Assembly: GCA_016508695.1 (NCBI GenBank)
Contig: VNKQ01000013.1
Location: 806,001 to 870,000, forward strand
DNA length: 64,000 nucleotides
From: Hyphodiscus hymeniophilus
Lineage: Eukaryota > Ascomycota > Leotiomycetes > Helotiales > Hyphodiscaceae
Direction: 5' to 3'
In this document: positions 35,019 to 45,700 of the stretch, one piece after another
Layout: the number at the start of each line of letters is the position of its first letter
Position numbering within the stretch: the first letter of the stretch is position 1
Notes under the pieces: generated by a model
Seen by the model: the letters and a program-made list of their open reading frames with translations, nothing else
What the model was told of the DNA's origin: nothing
Databases searched by the model: none
Program-made: the position numbers and the translations under genes

Positions 35019-36882
35019 ATGGGAAAGAAGACATTTACCACCAGCGACGTCGCATCGCACAACAAGCCCGACAACCTCTACATCATCGTCGACGAGGATG
35101 TCTACGACCTGACTAAATTCCAAGATGAGCATCCAGGTATGCATTCCGCCCCTCCTTCACCATCTCCCAGCTCCCCCAAGATACCTGCTAATACCCCTGC
35201 AGGCGGCAAGAAGATTCTCACTCGAGTCGCAGGCAAAGATGCCTCGAAGCAGTTCTGGAAGTACCATAACGAAGGCATCCTCAAGAAATACAAGGGGCAA
35301 CTGCAGGTCGGATCGCTGGAGACGAAGAAGGCGGCAGATCCGGAACCAGCGCCAGAGCCCAAGAAGGAGGTTGTGAAGCCTGCCGCTGAGAGTGGTGCCG
35401 TTGTTCCCATGCCTGGTGATGCTGCAGAGGAGGCAGAGCCGTTGGATCCTTTTGGAGATCTGATTCCGTTCGCGGATCCTACTTGGTATCAAGGTGTAAG
35501 TTGTACCTCCCTATTCGCACGGTGCGGGTGCGCGAGCTTTTTGGCTAGAAAGAGATTGCATGCTAACATCATCGACAACAGTACCACTCCCCTTACTTCA
35601 ACGATTCGCACGCTGCTCTTCGCGATGAAGTCCGCGCCTGGGTTGAGGCCGAAATCGAGCCCAATGTCGGCGAATGGGATGAGGCAAAGAAAGTCCCAGA
35701 CAGCATCTACAAGGCGATGGGAGAGCGAGGCTACTTGGCCGGACTCCTTGGCATGCATTACCAATCCGAATATACTGAGCACCGCGTTGCGTCTGTATCA
35801 CCAGAGAAATGGGATCTTTTCCACGAAATGCTGCTTACTGACGAACTGTCCCGCGCTGCCTCTGGAGGTTTCGTCTGGAATGTCATTGGAGGCTTTGGTA
35901 TCGGGTGTCCGCCTCTGGTGAAATTCGGCAAGAAGGCATTGGTAGACAGAATTTTGCCTGGTATCTTGAACGGTGACAAGAGAATATGTCTGGCGATCAC
36001 AGAACCCGATGCGGGAAGTGATGTCGCCAATCTGACATGTGAGGCGAAGCTGAGCGAGGACGGAAAGCATTATATTGTCAACGGAGAGAAGAAGTGGATC
36101 ACTAACGGCATCTGGTGTGACTACTTCACCACCGCGGTACGAACCGGCGCGGATGGCATGAACGGTCTCTCGGTGCTCTTGATTGAGAGAGAAGCCGGTG
36201 GTGTGAGCACACGGAGAATGGATTGCCAGGGTGTGTGGTCGTCTGGGACGACTTATATCACATTCGAGGATGTCAAGGTCCCGGTTGAGAACCTGATTGG
36301 AAAGGAGAACCAGGGCTTCAAAGGTAACCCCTACACCAGTCCAAGTCCTTGTCTTAAACCCAGAGAACAACAAACTTACATTGCCTAGTTATCATGACGA
36401 ACTTCAACCACGAACGCATTGGGATAATCATCCAATGCGTCCGCTTCTCTCGCGTTTGCTATGAAGAGTCCGTAAAATACGCTAACAAGCGCCGCACCTT
36501 TGGCCAAAAACTCATCAGCCACCCCGTCATTCGTCTCAAATTAGCACATATGGCTCGTCAAATTGAAGCGACCGCTTCCTGGCTCGATGCTATAATCTAT
36601 CAATGCTCCAAGATGGGAGAAACAGAGGCTATGTTGCGGCTTGGTGGACCGATTGCGGGCTTGAAGGCGCAGAGTACGGTCACGTTCGAATACTGTGCTA
36701 GGGAGGCCAGTCAGATCTTCGGAGGTCTGAGTTATAGTCGCGGTGGACAGGGTGGGAAAATCGAGAGGTTATATAGGGATGTCAGAGCTTATGCTATTCC
36801 GGGTGGATCGGAGGAGATCATGCTGGACTTGAGTATTAGGCAAAGTCTGAGGGTTGGGAAGGCGTTGGGAATGAAATTGTAG
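35019..36882 (+). CDS. Cytochrome b5-acyl-CoA dehydrogenase fusion protein
   Basis: Exons 35019-35136, 35203-35495, 35582-36323 and 36389-36882 give 548 aa. The N-terminus is a cytochrome b5 domain with the haem motif HPGG (His38; the HPGG codons are restored only by removing intron 1) and the second ligand His61 in WKYHNEG. An Ala/Pro/Glu linker follows, then an acyl-CoA dehydrogenase from about residue 137 (TWYQGYHSPYF): FAD/substrate signature CLAITEPDAGSDVA (T277 on) and C-terminal RLYRDVRAYAIPGGSEEI. The usual C-terminal catalytic Glu (YEGT) is absent; Glu393 in NFNHERIG sits where isovaleryl-CoA and long-chain dehydrogenases place theirs. The likely role is FAD-dependent alpha,beta-oxidation of an acyl-CoA with electron transfer through the b5 domain; the substrate is unknown. 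Intron 2 has a perfect gctaac branch site. No obvious targeting signal. Confidence 0.93.
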
Positions 36883-38034
36883 ATGAGGTGTTGGATTCGG
36901 AATCTGTATCTTGAGAAGTTGTAGAGAGGGGCGGGCAGAGGAGCAGGGAACGGCTTTTGTATACTACTTGAATTCAGAGAGGTGAGTAGATTGCAGTCAT
37001 TCAATACATTCACTTCTATTCTAATGCACGCACCCTCGAGGCGTTGTGGTTCGGCAGAAATCCCCAGAAGCGCACCCAAGACTTCGATTTTCTCACCTAA
37101 ACAGCGCCTTGTGTTTGGGCAGCTTTCTTCTCCCTGCTTGCCTCCTTCATTTGCATCTCGGCTGTGAAACCCCCATGGAATTCCTCCTAAGACACTGCAT
37201 GGAGTGCTAGCATACTCCACGTGTTGAAATTGCGCTCGAGAGCTTGAGAGTGACCCAGGCCAGCAAGGTCGAGGGCACCTTGGGTGGTTTGGGTGGGAGA
37301 AGAGAGGATTTGGATGCACTGTGATTGTCCGATACGATTTCGGTATTCATTCCAACGATGATGGCCATGAAGGCTTTGATGGAAAGTTTTCGTTCAAATT
37401 TGGGCTGTTCGTATTATGGGGACTTGAGTCCTCGAAGATACGGAGCTACACTGATGGCGTGCGTTTAACAAAGTGAACGAAGTCGGACCCGGTCAGCGAG
37501 AAGAGACGATTGAAAATGATGGTCTCTTTATGATCTTGCTAAGGATGGCCAATATCGGCATTGTTTCTGCCGATATCCTGTATCAAGAGCTGCGGAATAG
37601 AACGTGGACCCTGCACTATGATCCCGAAATCTGGTGAACTGGAGGACTTCGCATTTACCTTCTTCTTCCAGGTAAAGGGCTTGGTAAAGTGGCTTGGTGA
37701 AGTCTAGCTACCCGGTCTTGCCTGGTAACTACAAAGCTTGAGCGAGCAACGAGCAGCCTCCTGCAAGCGAATAGTTGTTAAATACCTATCGCAACTTTGT
37801 GATTCAAAAACACTTATGCGGGTAAGTACGTAAGTTCCTCATCAAACGCTGTTCGAGCGGTCAAGCGGTGCATGGAATTCCCTATTAAGGAAATGGGGCA
37901 GAGAAGCGACGCCAAGCTTTCTACTTACGGAGGTATACCTACAATTATCTGATGACTTCTTAAACATCTTAATATCAGAGAGTTCTCCAAATCATGCAAT
38001 TCGATGCTTCTTTCTACGGCCTTTTATTGGCCGG
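36883..38034. other. Intergenic region with one weak minus-strand exon candidate
   Basis: 1.15 kb. On the minus strand, 37207-37400 is open and coding-like (includes MAIIVGMNTEIVS from the ATG at 37368, and LLAWVTLKLSSAIST). A possible gtggag..cag intron would join it to a second short open stretch, EMQMKEASREKK.., ending at a TAG at 37097-37099. The donor is weak and I recognise no family, so this is not called as a gene. The plus-strand side is presumably the 3' UTR of the dehydrogenase. The rest holds nothing I can name. Confidence 0.3.
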
Positions 38035-39147
38035 TTACTCTGCATCGCTCCACCCCCGATACACAATCCGACTTCCATACACCTCTCCTTTCTTTAGGAC
38101 GACCTGATCTCTCCATTTGTCCACATTGACAGCATTCACATATCGACTAGGCTCGACACAAAAGCCACTCCTAGCACCCCGTTCTCCCACGCTCTCGACA
38201 GCTGGTACATCGATGTGCTTCCCTGTATAAAACTGGAAAGCTGGATCTGTACTCAGGACCTCGAAATGAATGGCAGTCTTAGGGTGGAAGGCGGTAACAA
38301 GCTTGGTCAGTGGCGAAGACCTGGTATCGAGAGGAACCTTGGAGGCAAGAGACGGGTCGACGACGAAGCAGTCATCGATATCCGGTTCTGTGAGGCCGAG
38401 TGTGAATTCCTTATTTGCTGTGATACCAGGATAGGAGGTGGGGTCTCCAGTTGGAATACCACCATCGTCGACAGGTAGGTAAGACGCTGTGCAGAGCGTA
38501 ATTACCGTTCCTTCAATTGTGGGGAGACCAGAGAGGTTGAAATATCTGTTTCACACACTGTCAATTCGAGGTTCAAGCCAGATGTGGAGGCGTACTGACG
38601 AATGATTCGTAACATTGACCGCAGTCTCCTCAACCTCATCACCTACAAGCTGCACTTCATACTCAATGCCCAGAACCTTGATGTCCTTCCCCTCGGCACT
38701 TTTCTGAGTCCCTGCCGTATAGACTACACTAGTCTCCACTGTGCCCGGATAGCCCTCCTCGCCATCCTCGCTCCTAAGCGTGAATTTAACGCTCTCACCA
38801 CCTTCCAGCTTGCCTCCCTCCTGTAACCCAGGTATTTCCCTCACCCCGACAGGTATGGGGCCTTGCCAAAGCCGTTTTCCCCAGCCCTTGACTCCTCCAT
38901 GTAGAGAATTTACCCCGTTGTTCGCTGCCAATGGATACGACTTTCCGTTGTTGAGGCTATTAATCTTCGCATTGGCGGTACGGTTTGCTACTCGCCCGAT
39001 GGTCTCGCCGAAAAAGGGAGAATTGTGCGATTCATAGAGGGATTGCGTTGGGAAGCCTTGAACGACGTTCGTCTTTCCAATCAAGATGGATTGGATTATG
39101 GCTCCAAGAGGCAGGAATTGGAATGGTGCAGGATTTGCTTTGGACAT
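38035..39147 (-). CDS. Aldose 1-epimerase (galactose mutarotase family)
   Basis: Exons 39147-38600 and 38545-38035 (minus strand) give 352 aa; the 54-bp intron (gtcagt..acag) restores the family motif NHSYFNL. Recognisable motifs in order: FFGETIGRVANRTANA, NSLHGGVKGWGKRLW, VTNHSYFNLSG (catalytic His182) and FCVEPSRYVNAV (catalytic Glu314). Length matches the usual 330-350. The enzyme interconverts alpha and beta anomers of galactose or glucose, the first step before galactokinase in the Leloir pathway. No signal peptide, so it is probably cytosolic. The upstream region holds a palindromic pair of GCGGGG sites (39383-39399), suggesting carbon catabolite repression. Confidence 0.93.
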
Positions 39148-40432
39148 TGTGAGGATTGGTCGAATAGAATGCCTTTTGATCTTGGCGTATGAGTGAAATT
39201 ATGAAAATCATAGAAAAAAAAACAAAGACAAAAACAAATCAAGTTAAGATAATAAAGAAGAGTGAAACAGAAAGAAGTAGCAACTCATGGGGAAAAGGAC
39301 GGCGGTTGTTGGTGCGCATAGATGTTGACCCAGGTGGGGCCAGAGATATAGCCTGATATTGAGAATACCTTGGTCGTACGTCCCCCGCTTTTAGCGGGGC
39401 GCGAGGCTGAGTCAGAGACGCCTAATCAGATACCTCAGCCTTGCATCGAACCCACTATTTATGTACCTCGTGCAGGCCCGAAGTATTTTGCATGCTATGT
39501 ACTCATGTTACGGAAGGAAGTACTTCTCAAGAGAGGTTGAGAAACTCAAATGATCCTCATCTATTTAGTGTCTACGACTTGTACATCAGGGGTTGTATAC
39601 ACATGACAAGGCCACTTTGCAAATGCTTCACTAGTAGAAATAACGACCCATGCCCTTCTGACTCAACAATTGAAGAGCATTTTTTTTCTCTCGAAAGACT
39701 TATAGGCAAGAAGAAGAGGGATTCAAGTGTACTTCATGCAGACTTCCATCGCAAAGTCTACGATGTATACTTTGCTATGCTTTAAAATTCCATACCTAAA
39801 GCCATACCACACCAGTAGAGAAACGATGTTTACTAGACATGGGCGTAATACTAGAACTATTGAAATCTGCCAAAGAACAGACGATTGAACATTAAAAGCA
39901 GCATGAAATTCCCGAAATCGGGGCACGGCACCGGGTGGTTGCTGATCGCCCTGCGTGTTCTCGATGGCGTAGACTTGTTATTCAGCACGACAAGCGGAGC
40001 AATATAGAGCGATATACATAGACTGAGTACTTGCAAAAGCCCTCACAAGTGTGTTCTCAATTCCGCCACCAACTAGGCGCATTCAGATGAGTGAATAACC
40101 ACGAACAATGCTGATGATTGGAGAGAAAAGGAGCGAGCTTCATTGTCACGTGGCACTCTAGGCGATCAACCCCTCGCCTCACATCTTTACAGCTCACCAT
40201 TCGAAGCCTCCTAGCCTTCGCATCCTGTTACTCAAGGTGTAACCTCATCACAGAGGTTTCATCTCCCGCAAAACCTTCGTCGAGTCGAGTCCACGGCTTA
40301 CCATCTCCTTGACCCTTGTGTCGTAAGCCTTATCCCCTGCAAGCCATTGCATCACCGCCGCTCGACGGATCCCCGCTGTTGCCCGTCCAAGCTTTCCCTT
40401 CAGCTCCCACTTCTTGATGACCACCCGGCAAG
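39148..40432. promoter_or_regulatory. Divergent intergenic region with paired GCGGGG sites
   Basis: 1.29 kb between two divergently transcribed genes. 39383-39399 is CCCCGC-ttttA-GCGGGG, a 6-bp inverted repeat whose arms both fit the fungal CreA/Mig1 consensus SYGGRG, about 236 bp upstream of the epimerase start. An A-rich stretch at 39208-39240 lies just upstream of that start. Open frames at 39441-39785 and 40248-40457 lack any recognisable content and are not called. Confidence 0.5.
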
Positions 40433-41473
40433 ATGAACACGATTCCTCCCTCCTCACCTCTCACTTCCTCTCACCAACCGTCCTCCTCAACACCCTCGAA
40501 ACGAAAACGCCATATTCCACCTACCCCTCCAGGTTCATCACCGAGTCGCACAAGTAATAAGGATTCAACCATGCGTCTCAACACCAATATCACTGACAAC
40601 ATAGCCATAGTGTCAGAAGAGGCCAGGACACAAGGCAGTCCGCGGACGACAGTGGCTTATAATTTCCAGGGACTGCAGTTAGAAGATGGAGGCACAATCA
40701 GCAAGTTGGAACTACATGGTTCGAATGCACCAATGCTGAAGCCCAAGGACGAGGCAGCTATGGAGGAGCATGCTGTCAGGAAACGGATGAAGGTATTTGG
40801 GGCGCAAGACAAAAGCTTAAGTGGCAGGATCATGAGCGATGGGACAAGGGAGGTTCCTGAAACGCCGGATAAGAGAGCTTTTAGTATTGTGATCGGAGCT
40901 GAAAGGACTGTGGATCCGGTGGTGGTTGAGAAAGCGAAGGGTGTGGTGCTGCATAATGAAATTGATCCGATGATTTTTAGGGGGGGTGCAGCGGGCAAAG
41001 TCAAAGCTGGTGCAGGATTGGCGAGAGCGTATCCGAGTATCAATCGACTCTCGGACTCAATATCAAGAGCGCCTAAGCCAAATAAACGCAGTGGGACCCC
41101 GCCTTTGTTTGGAAGTGCGGACGCAAGTTTGAAAATGGAGGAGGGGGAAAGGAGAATAGTGGACGAGGAGAGAGCCGCGTTGACTTGGCACGATGATGAA
41201 ATCACTGGCCATAATCCGGACGATCCTGACGATGATGGGGAGGGAATCAATGGTATTGGTTTTAAGCCTACGCCTGCCATGGCTTATGCTCGAACAGAGA
41301 AGAGGAGACAGCAAATGCTCGAGTATAAGAATCGTGAAGCTAGAGAAGCTAGGGCGAAACGGAGCGAGCGGAGGAGAGCCAGCGAGGTTGCGAAATCGAA
41401 TAGAGACGAAGAAGAAACCGCCAGGAGAGTACGGTTCTCGGAAGCGGAGAAGAGTCTTATTTCCACGATGTGA
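40433..41473 (+). CDS. Conserved fungal protein of unknown function, basic C-terminus
   Basis: Intronless, 346 aa. The N-terminus is low-complexity, Ser/Pro-rich, with a basic cluster SKRKRH near residue 22 that could be a nuclear signal. The middle has VPETPDKRAFSIVIGAER and PMIFRGGAAGK. The most distinctive block is near residues 247-275: ALTWHDDEITGHNPDDPDDD then GEGINGIGFKPTPA. The C-terminus is a charged, probably helical run rich in Arg/Glu/Lys (EARAKRSERRR). I recall similar Trp-His-Asp-Asp and GIGFKPTP blocks in uncharacterised ascomycete proteins, but cannot name a function. It is divergent from the epimerase and convergent with COX20 (207 bp apart). The ATG at 40433 is the first in frame. 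Confidence 0.82.
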   Translation: MNTIPPSSPLTSSHQPSSSTPSKRKRHIPPTPPGSSPSRTSNKDSTMRLNTNITDNIAIVSEEARTQGSPRTTVAYNFQGLQLEDGGTISKLELHGSNAPMLKPKDEAAMEEHAVRKRMKVFGAQDKSLSGRIMSDGTREVPETPDKRAFSIVIGAERTVDPVVVEKAKGVVLHNEIDPMIFRGGAAGKVKAGAGLARAYPSINRLSDSISRAPKPNKRSGTPPLFGSADASLKMEEGERRIVDEERAALTWHDDEITGHNPDDPDDDGEGINGIGFKPTPAMAYARTEKRRQQMLEYKNREAREARAKRSERRRASEVAKSNRDEEETARRVRFSEAEKSLISTM

Positions 41474-41680
41474 GGATGGCTTGCTTGGAAATGTCACCTT
41501 GGGATATTTCGGATGGACCGTTTTGGGAAACGGAAGGGCACGCAAAGGTCCAGTCTTTGATTTCTTTGAAGCGCTTCACGGCATAGCAAAGGCGTAAGGA
41601 TTTGATGGACTAGATACCACTAATTCCATACATCAGGCACTCGAAGGGCAATTTTGCCAATAACAAACATAGAGAATTCA

Positions 41681-42321
41681 CTACCAAAACTTCCAACTCT
41701 TGCTCTTGGCTTCCTCTGCTAATCTATCAGCTTCCTCCTTCGCTTTCCTTCTCAAATTTCGCTTCTCTTGTGCAGCAGCCTCCTTCTCGGCTCTCTTTCG
41801 ATCAATAATCTCCACCGCCCGCTTCATATGCGCTTTCTCTAATCTGCTTCGATACAGACAAAATTCGTAGTTCGCAGCAGCAGCAAAAATGAAAGTTCCT
41901 ACGGCCCAATTTGCAGCCTTCGGTATCGGAGCTGTGTTCTTATTAGTGCCTTCTCTTGAAGAATTCGGTGATAAACTCAAATGCACATACCTCCCCAAAG
42001 AGCCCTCACACCACCCATCCCAAAGCCTCCCCCAATACCCATCAACAGACTGTCCCTCACACATGGATACATATACACCTTTTTAAAATCTTCCAATTTG
42101 ACAGTCTTGACCACATCCCCTATCTTCGGCGTCGGTTGGTTCGCGCCTGCTGTGTTTTGGCCGGAGCCTTCTGGTAATGCATTGGCGGATGGAGGGACGT
42201 TGAAGACTTCATAGACTTTGGGAGCGCCAGATGTTATGTGTGTAGGTGGCGCTTTCTCTCCTGGTGGAGGACCCCGAGGAGCCGGATCCGATCTCAAATG
42301 GTCCCGAGTATCGCCTGCCAT
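41681..42321 (-). CDS. COX20: Cytochrome c oxidase assembly protein Cox20
   Basis: Exons 42321-41991 and 41931-41681 (minus strand), 193 aa; the 59-bp intron (gtatgt..acacag, branch actaat) joins LWG to APIPKAANWAVG. Family features: VYEVFNVP near residue 37, the conserved YPCVRDSLLMGIGGGFGMG at the first membrane segment, AANWAVGTFIFAAAANYEFC as the second, and a charged coiled tail (RKRAEKEAAAQEKRNLRRK). In yeast Cox20 is an inner-membrane chaperone that binds newly made Cox2 and presents it for N-tail processing and copper insertion. It is divergently transcribed from POL2 across a 399-bp intergenic region. The 16-residue Ala/Glu-rich tail end KSKSWKFW is not needed for the call. Confidence 0.92.
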
Positions 42322-42720
42322 TGTGTGGGTTTTGCTTTGAGACTGATGAGTAGAAGTGTTTTCACGATGTCAATTGGCGACTGTAGGTTGATATGGTAAT
42401 CCTCGAAACTTGGGTCACCGTAAGATTTTTAGCTCTCAGCCTTGCCGCTCAGGCCAATGTGCAGGGGGGATGGAATTCAATTTATAAGTCCTAAACACGC
42501 GCCGCGTCGCGTCGTCTCTCCGACATCGATCAGTTTGAACGGGCAACGAATTCACTCCATGACCCGTGGATCTTCTGACTCACTCATAGCAGGAACTCTG
42601 ACGGAACATCCCATATTCGATGCCGTGGTGAATCTTTTAATTGAGTTTCTTTCCTCTCTCCCCTCCCGAATCCTATAACGTCTGCGACAGGAGATTTGAT
42701 TACGGCTCTCCCCCTTTACA
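42322..42720. promoter_or_regulatory. COX20/POL2 divergent promoter with CGCGT pair
   Basis: 399 bp shared by two divergent genes. Two adjacent CGCGT cores at 42503-42507 and 42508-42512, within cacgcgccgcgtcgcgtcg, resemble the MluI cell-cycle box (ACGCGT core) that controls S-phase replication genes in yeasts. They lie about 210 bp upstream of the POL2 start. The assignment is inference. Confidence 0.5.
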
Positions 42721-45700
42721 ATGCCAGGAACTCGACTCCCATCTAAAGGCTACCGACGGGGCGGAAAACAAGCCTACCACGGGCCCCGGAAAGCCAAAAT
42801 CTTCACCTCAAAAAACGGCAACGAAGCAACCTCAGCCGATGAGAAACGCGAAGCCGTAAAACTCGCACACTCGATCGATGAAACACAAGGCTTTGCGCGC
42901 TACGAAAGCGGCAAGAAACGAGTCGGCTGGCTTGTCAATATCAAAGCTACTACTATCGAGGATGAGAAGCTCCCCGAGGGACGAGCGGGGCTGGATTGTT
43001 ATTTTATAGAGGAGGATGGAGGCACTTTCAAGGCCACGTTGGAATACGATCCGTACTTTTTAGTAGCGGTGAAGAGGGGCCATGAGCCGGAGGCTGAGGA
43101 GTGGTTGAAAAGAGCGCCTGGAGGAGGGGTGGTCAAAAGTTTGAGAAAAGTGGAAAAGGAGGATTTGCAGATGCCGAATCATCTTCTAGGGTATAGAAGG
43201 ACGTTTTTTGAGCTACGGTTCGCGAATGTCAATGACCTCCTGGCCGCGAGGAGGGATATTATGCCTATTGCCGAGAAAAATAAGAAGAACATGAATGCGA
43301 TGGATACCTATGCAGAGGTTGCCAGGTATGATTGGAAGGACGAGAGAAAGAAGAGGGCTGACAGGAACTAGCGCAAATGCTGGATTCGACCTTTTTGACG
43401 ACGATAGAAATGACGATAAACGACTTAATGCCTCTGTTGCTGATGCCAGCGATTTCATTGTGGATATTAGGGAATGGGATGTACCATATCATGTACGGGT
43501 AATGATAGACCAAAGTAGGCGGAGCCTCCTCTTTTCGAAGACAATACTGACTCTCGACTAGACATACGAACGGGAAAATGGTACACGGTAGAGGCAAAAC
43601 ACGGCGTAACGACTATGAAATGCTTGGAAGAACGGCTGGCTAGAGCAGATCCAGTTGTGATGGCCTACGATATCGAAACGACGAAATTGCCCCTGAAATT
43701 TCCAGATGCAGCAATCGACCAGATCATGATGATTTCTTACATGATTGATGGGCAGGGATTTCTCATCACAAATCGAGAAATTGTCTCAGAGGATATCGAG
43801 GATTTCGAATATACTCCCAAGCCGGAGTACGAAGGTCCTTTCATGATTTTTAACGAGCCGGACGAGAAAGCTGTCATTGAGAGATTCTTCCTGCATATCA
43901 AAGAGGCCCGCCCTACAGTGATAGCCACTTACAACGGAGACTTTTTCGATTGGCCGTTTGTAGATGCCCGAGCCAGTGTCAATGGAATTGATATGTACCA
44001 GGAGATCGGATGGCGGAAAGGCGCCGAGGACCAATATTGCTGTGACTACAGTGCACATATGGATTGCTTTCACTGGGTCAATCGAGATAGTTATCTTCCC
44101 CAAGGAAGCCGAGGTCTGAAGGCCGTGACGACAGCAAAGCTTGGTTATGACCCGGACGAGCTAGACCCCGAATTGATGCTCCGATACGCCAGTGAGAGGC
44201 CACAGGTCTTGTCCGAGTACTCAGTGTCAGACGCAGTCGCTACTTACTACTTGTACATGAAATACGTACATCCTTTCATCTTCTCGCTGTGTACAATCAT
44301 TCCACTTGGGCCAGACGCCGTTTTGCGTAAAGGCACTGGAACACTTTGCGAAATGTTGTTGATGGTGCAGGCTTATCAAAAAGAAATCGTGTTACCAAAC
44401 AAACATGTGACGCCAAAGGAATCGTTTTGGGAAGGACATCTTCTCGAATCAGAAACATACGTTGGAGGGCACGTTGAGAGTATCGAAGCTGGAGTCTTTC
44501 GAGCTGATATCCCCGTAAATTTCGCAGTAGATACCACTGCTATCGACGAACTCCTCGAAGACCTGGATGCTGCGTTGAAGTTCAGTATCACGGTAGAAGA
44601 GAAGAAATCCATGGAGGACATCGCGAACTACGACGAAATCAAACAACAAATTGCAGATCGATTGAACAGCCTGAAGCAGACTGCAAATCGAAGCGAACGA
44701 CCGCTGATCTACCATTTAGATGTTGCTTCCATGTATCCCAACATCATGACGACAAACCGTTTACAGCCTGATTCCATGATCCAAGAGTCGGATTGTGCGG
44801 CATGCGACTTCAACAGACCGGGCAAGACTTGCGACAGACGAATGCCTTGGTCATGGAGAGGCGAATATCTTCCTGCGAAACGAGACGAATACAACATGAT
44901 CAGACACTCGCTTGAAAATGAGAAATTCCCCGGCAAATGGCCTAACAGTCCAGCACGAGCATTCGACGAATTGACTGCGGATGAACAATCGACTTTAGTG
45001 CGTAAGAGATTACAAACTTACAGTCAGAAAATCTACCATAAGATTCACGAGTCGAAAACAATCGAGAGAGAAGCCATCATCTGCCAGCGAGAAAATCCGT
45101 TCTACATCGACACTGTCAAAGACTTCCGAGACAGAAGATATGATTATAAGGGCCAACAAAAAGTCTGGAAAGGCAAGACCGAAGCCCTGAAATCTGATGG
45201 TGCTTCGGCGCCTGAGGTTGAAAATGCGAAGAAAATGGTCGTGCTTTTCGATTCGTTGCAACTGGCGCACAAAGTTATCTTGAACTCTTTCTATGGATAC
45301 GTTATGCGAAAAGGATCACGATGGTATTCTATGGAAATGGCTGGCGTGACTTGTTTGACTGGAGCGCACATAATCCAAATGGCTCGTCAGCTCGTTGAGC
45401 GAATCGGTCGGCCATTGGAACTCGATACTGATGGTATCTGGTGTATGCTTCCCGCGACCTTCCCTGAGAACTACGGCTTCATTATGAAGAACGGCAAGAA
45501 ACTGGCCATTTCATATCCTTGCGTAATGTTGAATCATCTTGTTCACGCCAAGTTCACTAATCACCAATATCAAACCTTGGTAGATCCCAAAACCTTGAAG
45601 TACGAGACGCATAGCGATAACTCAATTTTCTTCGAAGTCGACGGCCCATACAGAGCTATGATTCTTCCAACCTCGAAGGAAGAGGACAAGAATCTGAAGA

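Noticed and set aside
36789..37319. 176-codon minus-strand frame overlapping the 3' end of the acyl-CoA dehydrogenase
   Set aside because: It overlaps conserved coding sequence antisense, and its content (Pro/Ser/Cys-rich start) looks like a shadow frame. A different minus-strand frame in the same place is more protein-like and is noted separately.
38215..38478. 87-codon plus-strand frame
   Set aside because: Antisense shadow of the galactose mutarotase second exon.
39441..39785. 114-codon plus-strand frame in the divergent intergenic region
   Set aside because: No start context, no family similarity that I recognise and unusual Cys/His-rich composition without a pattern.
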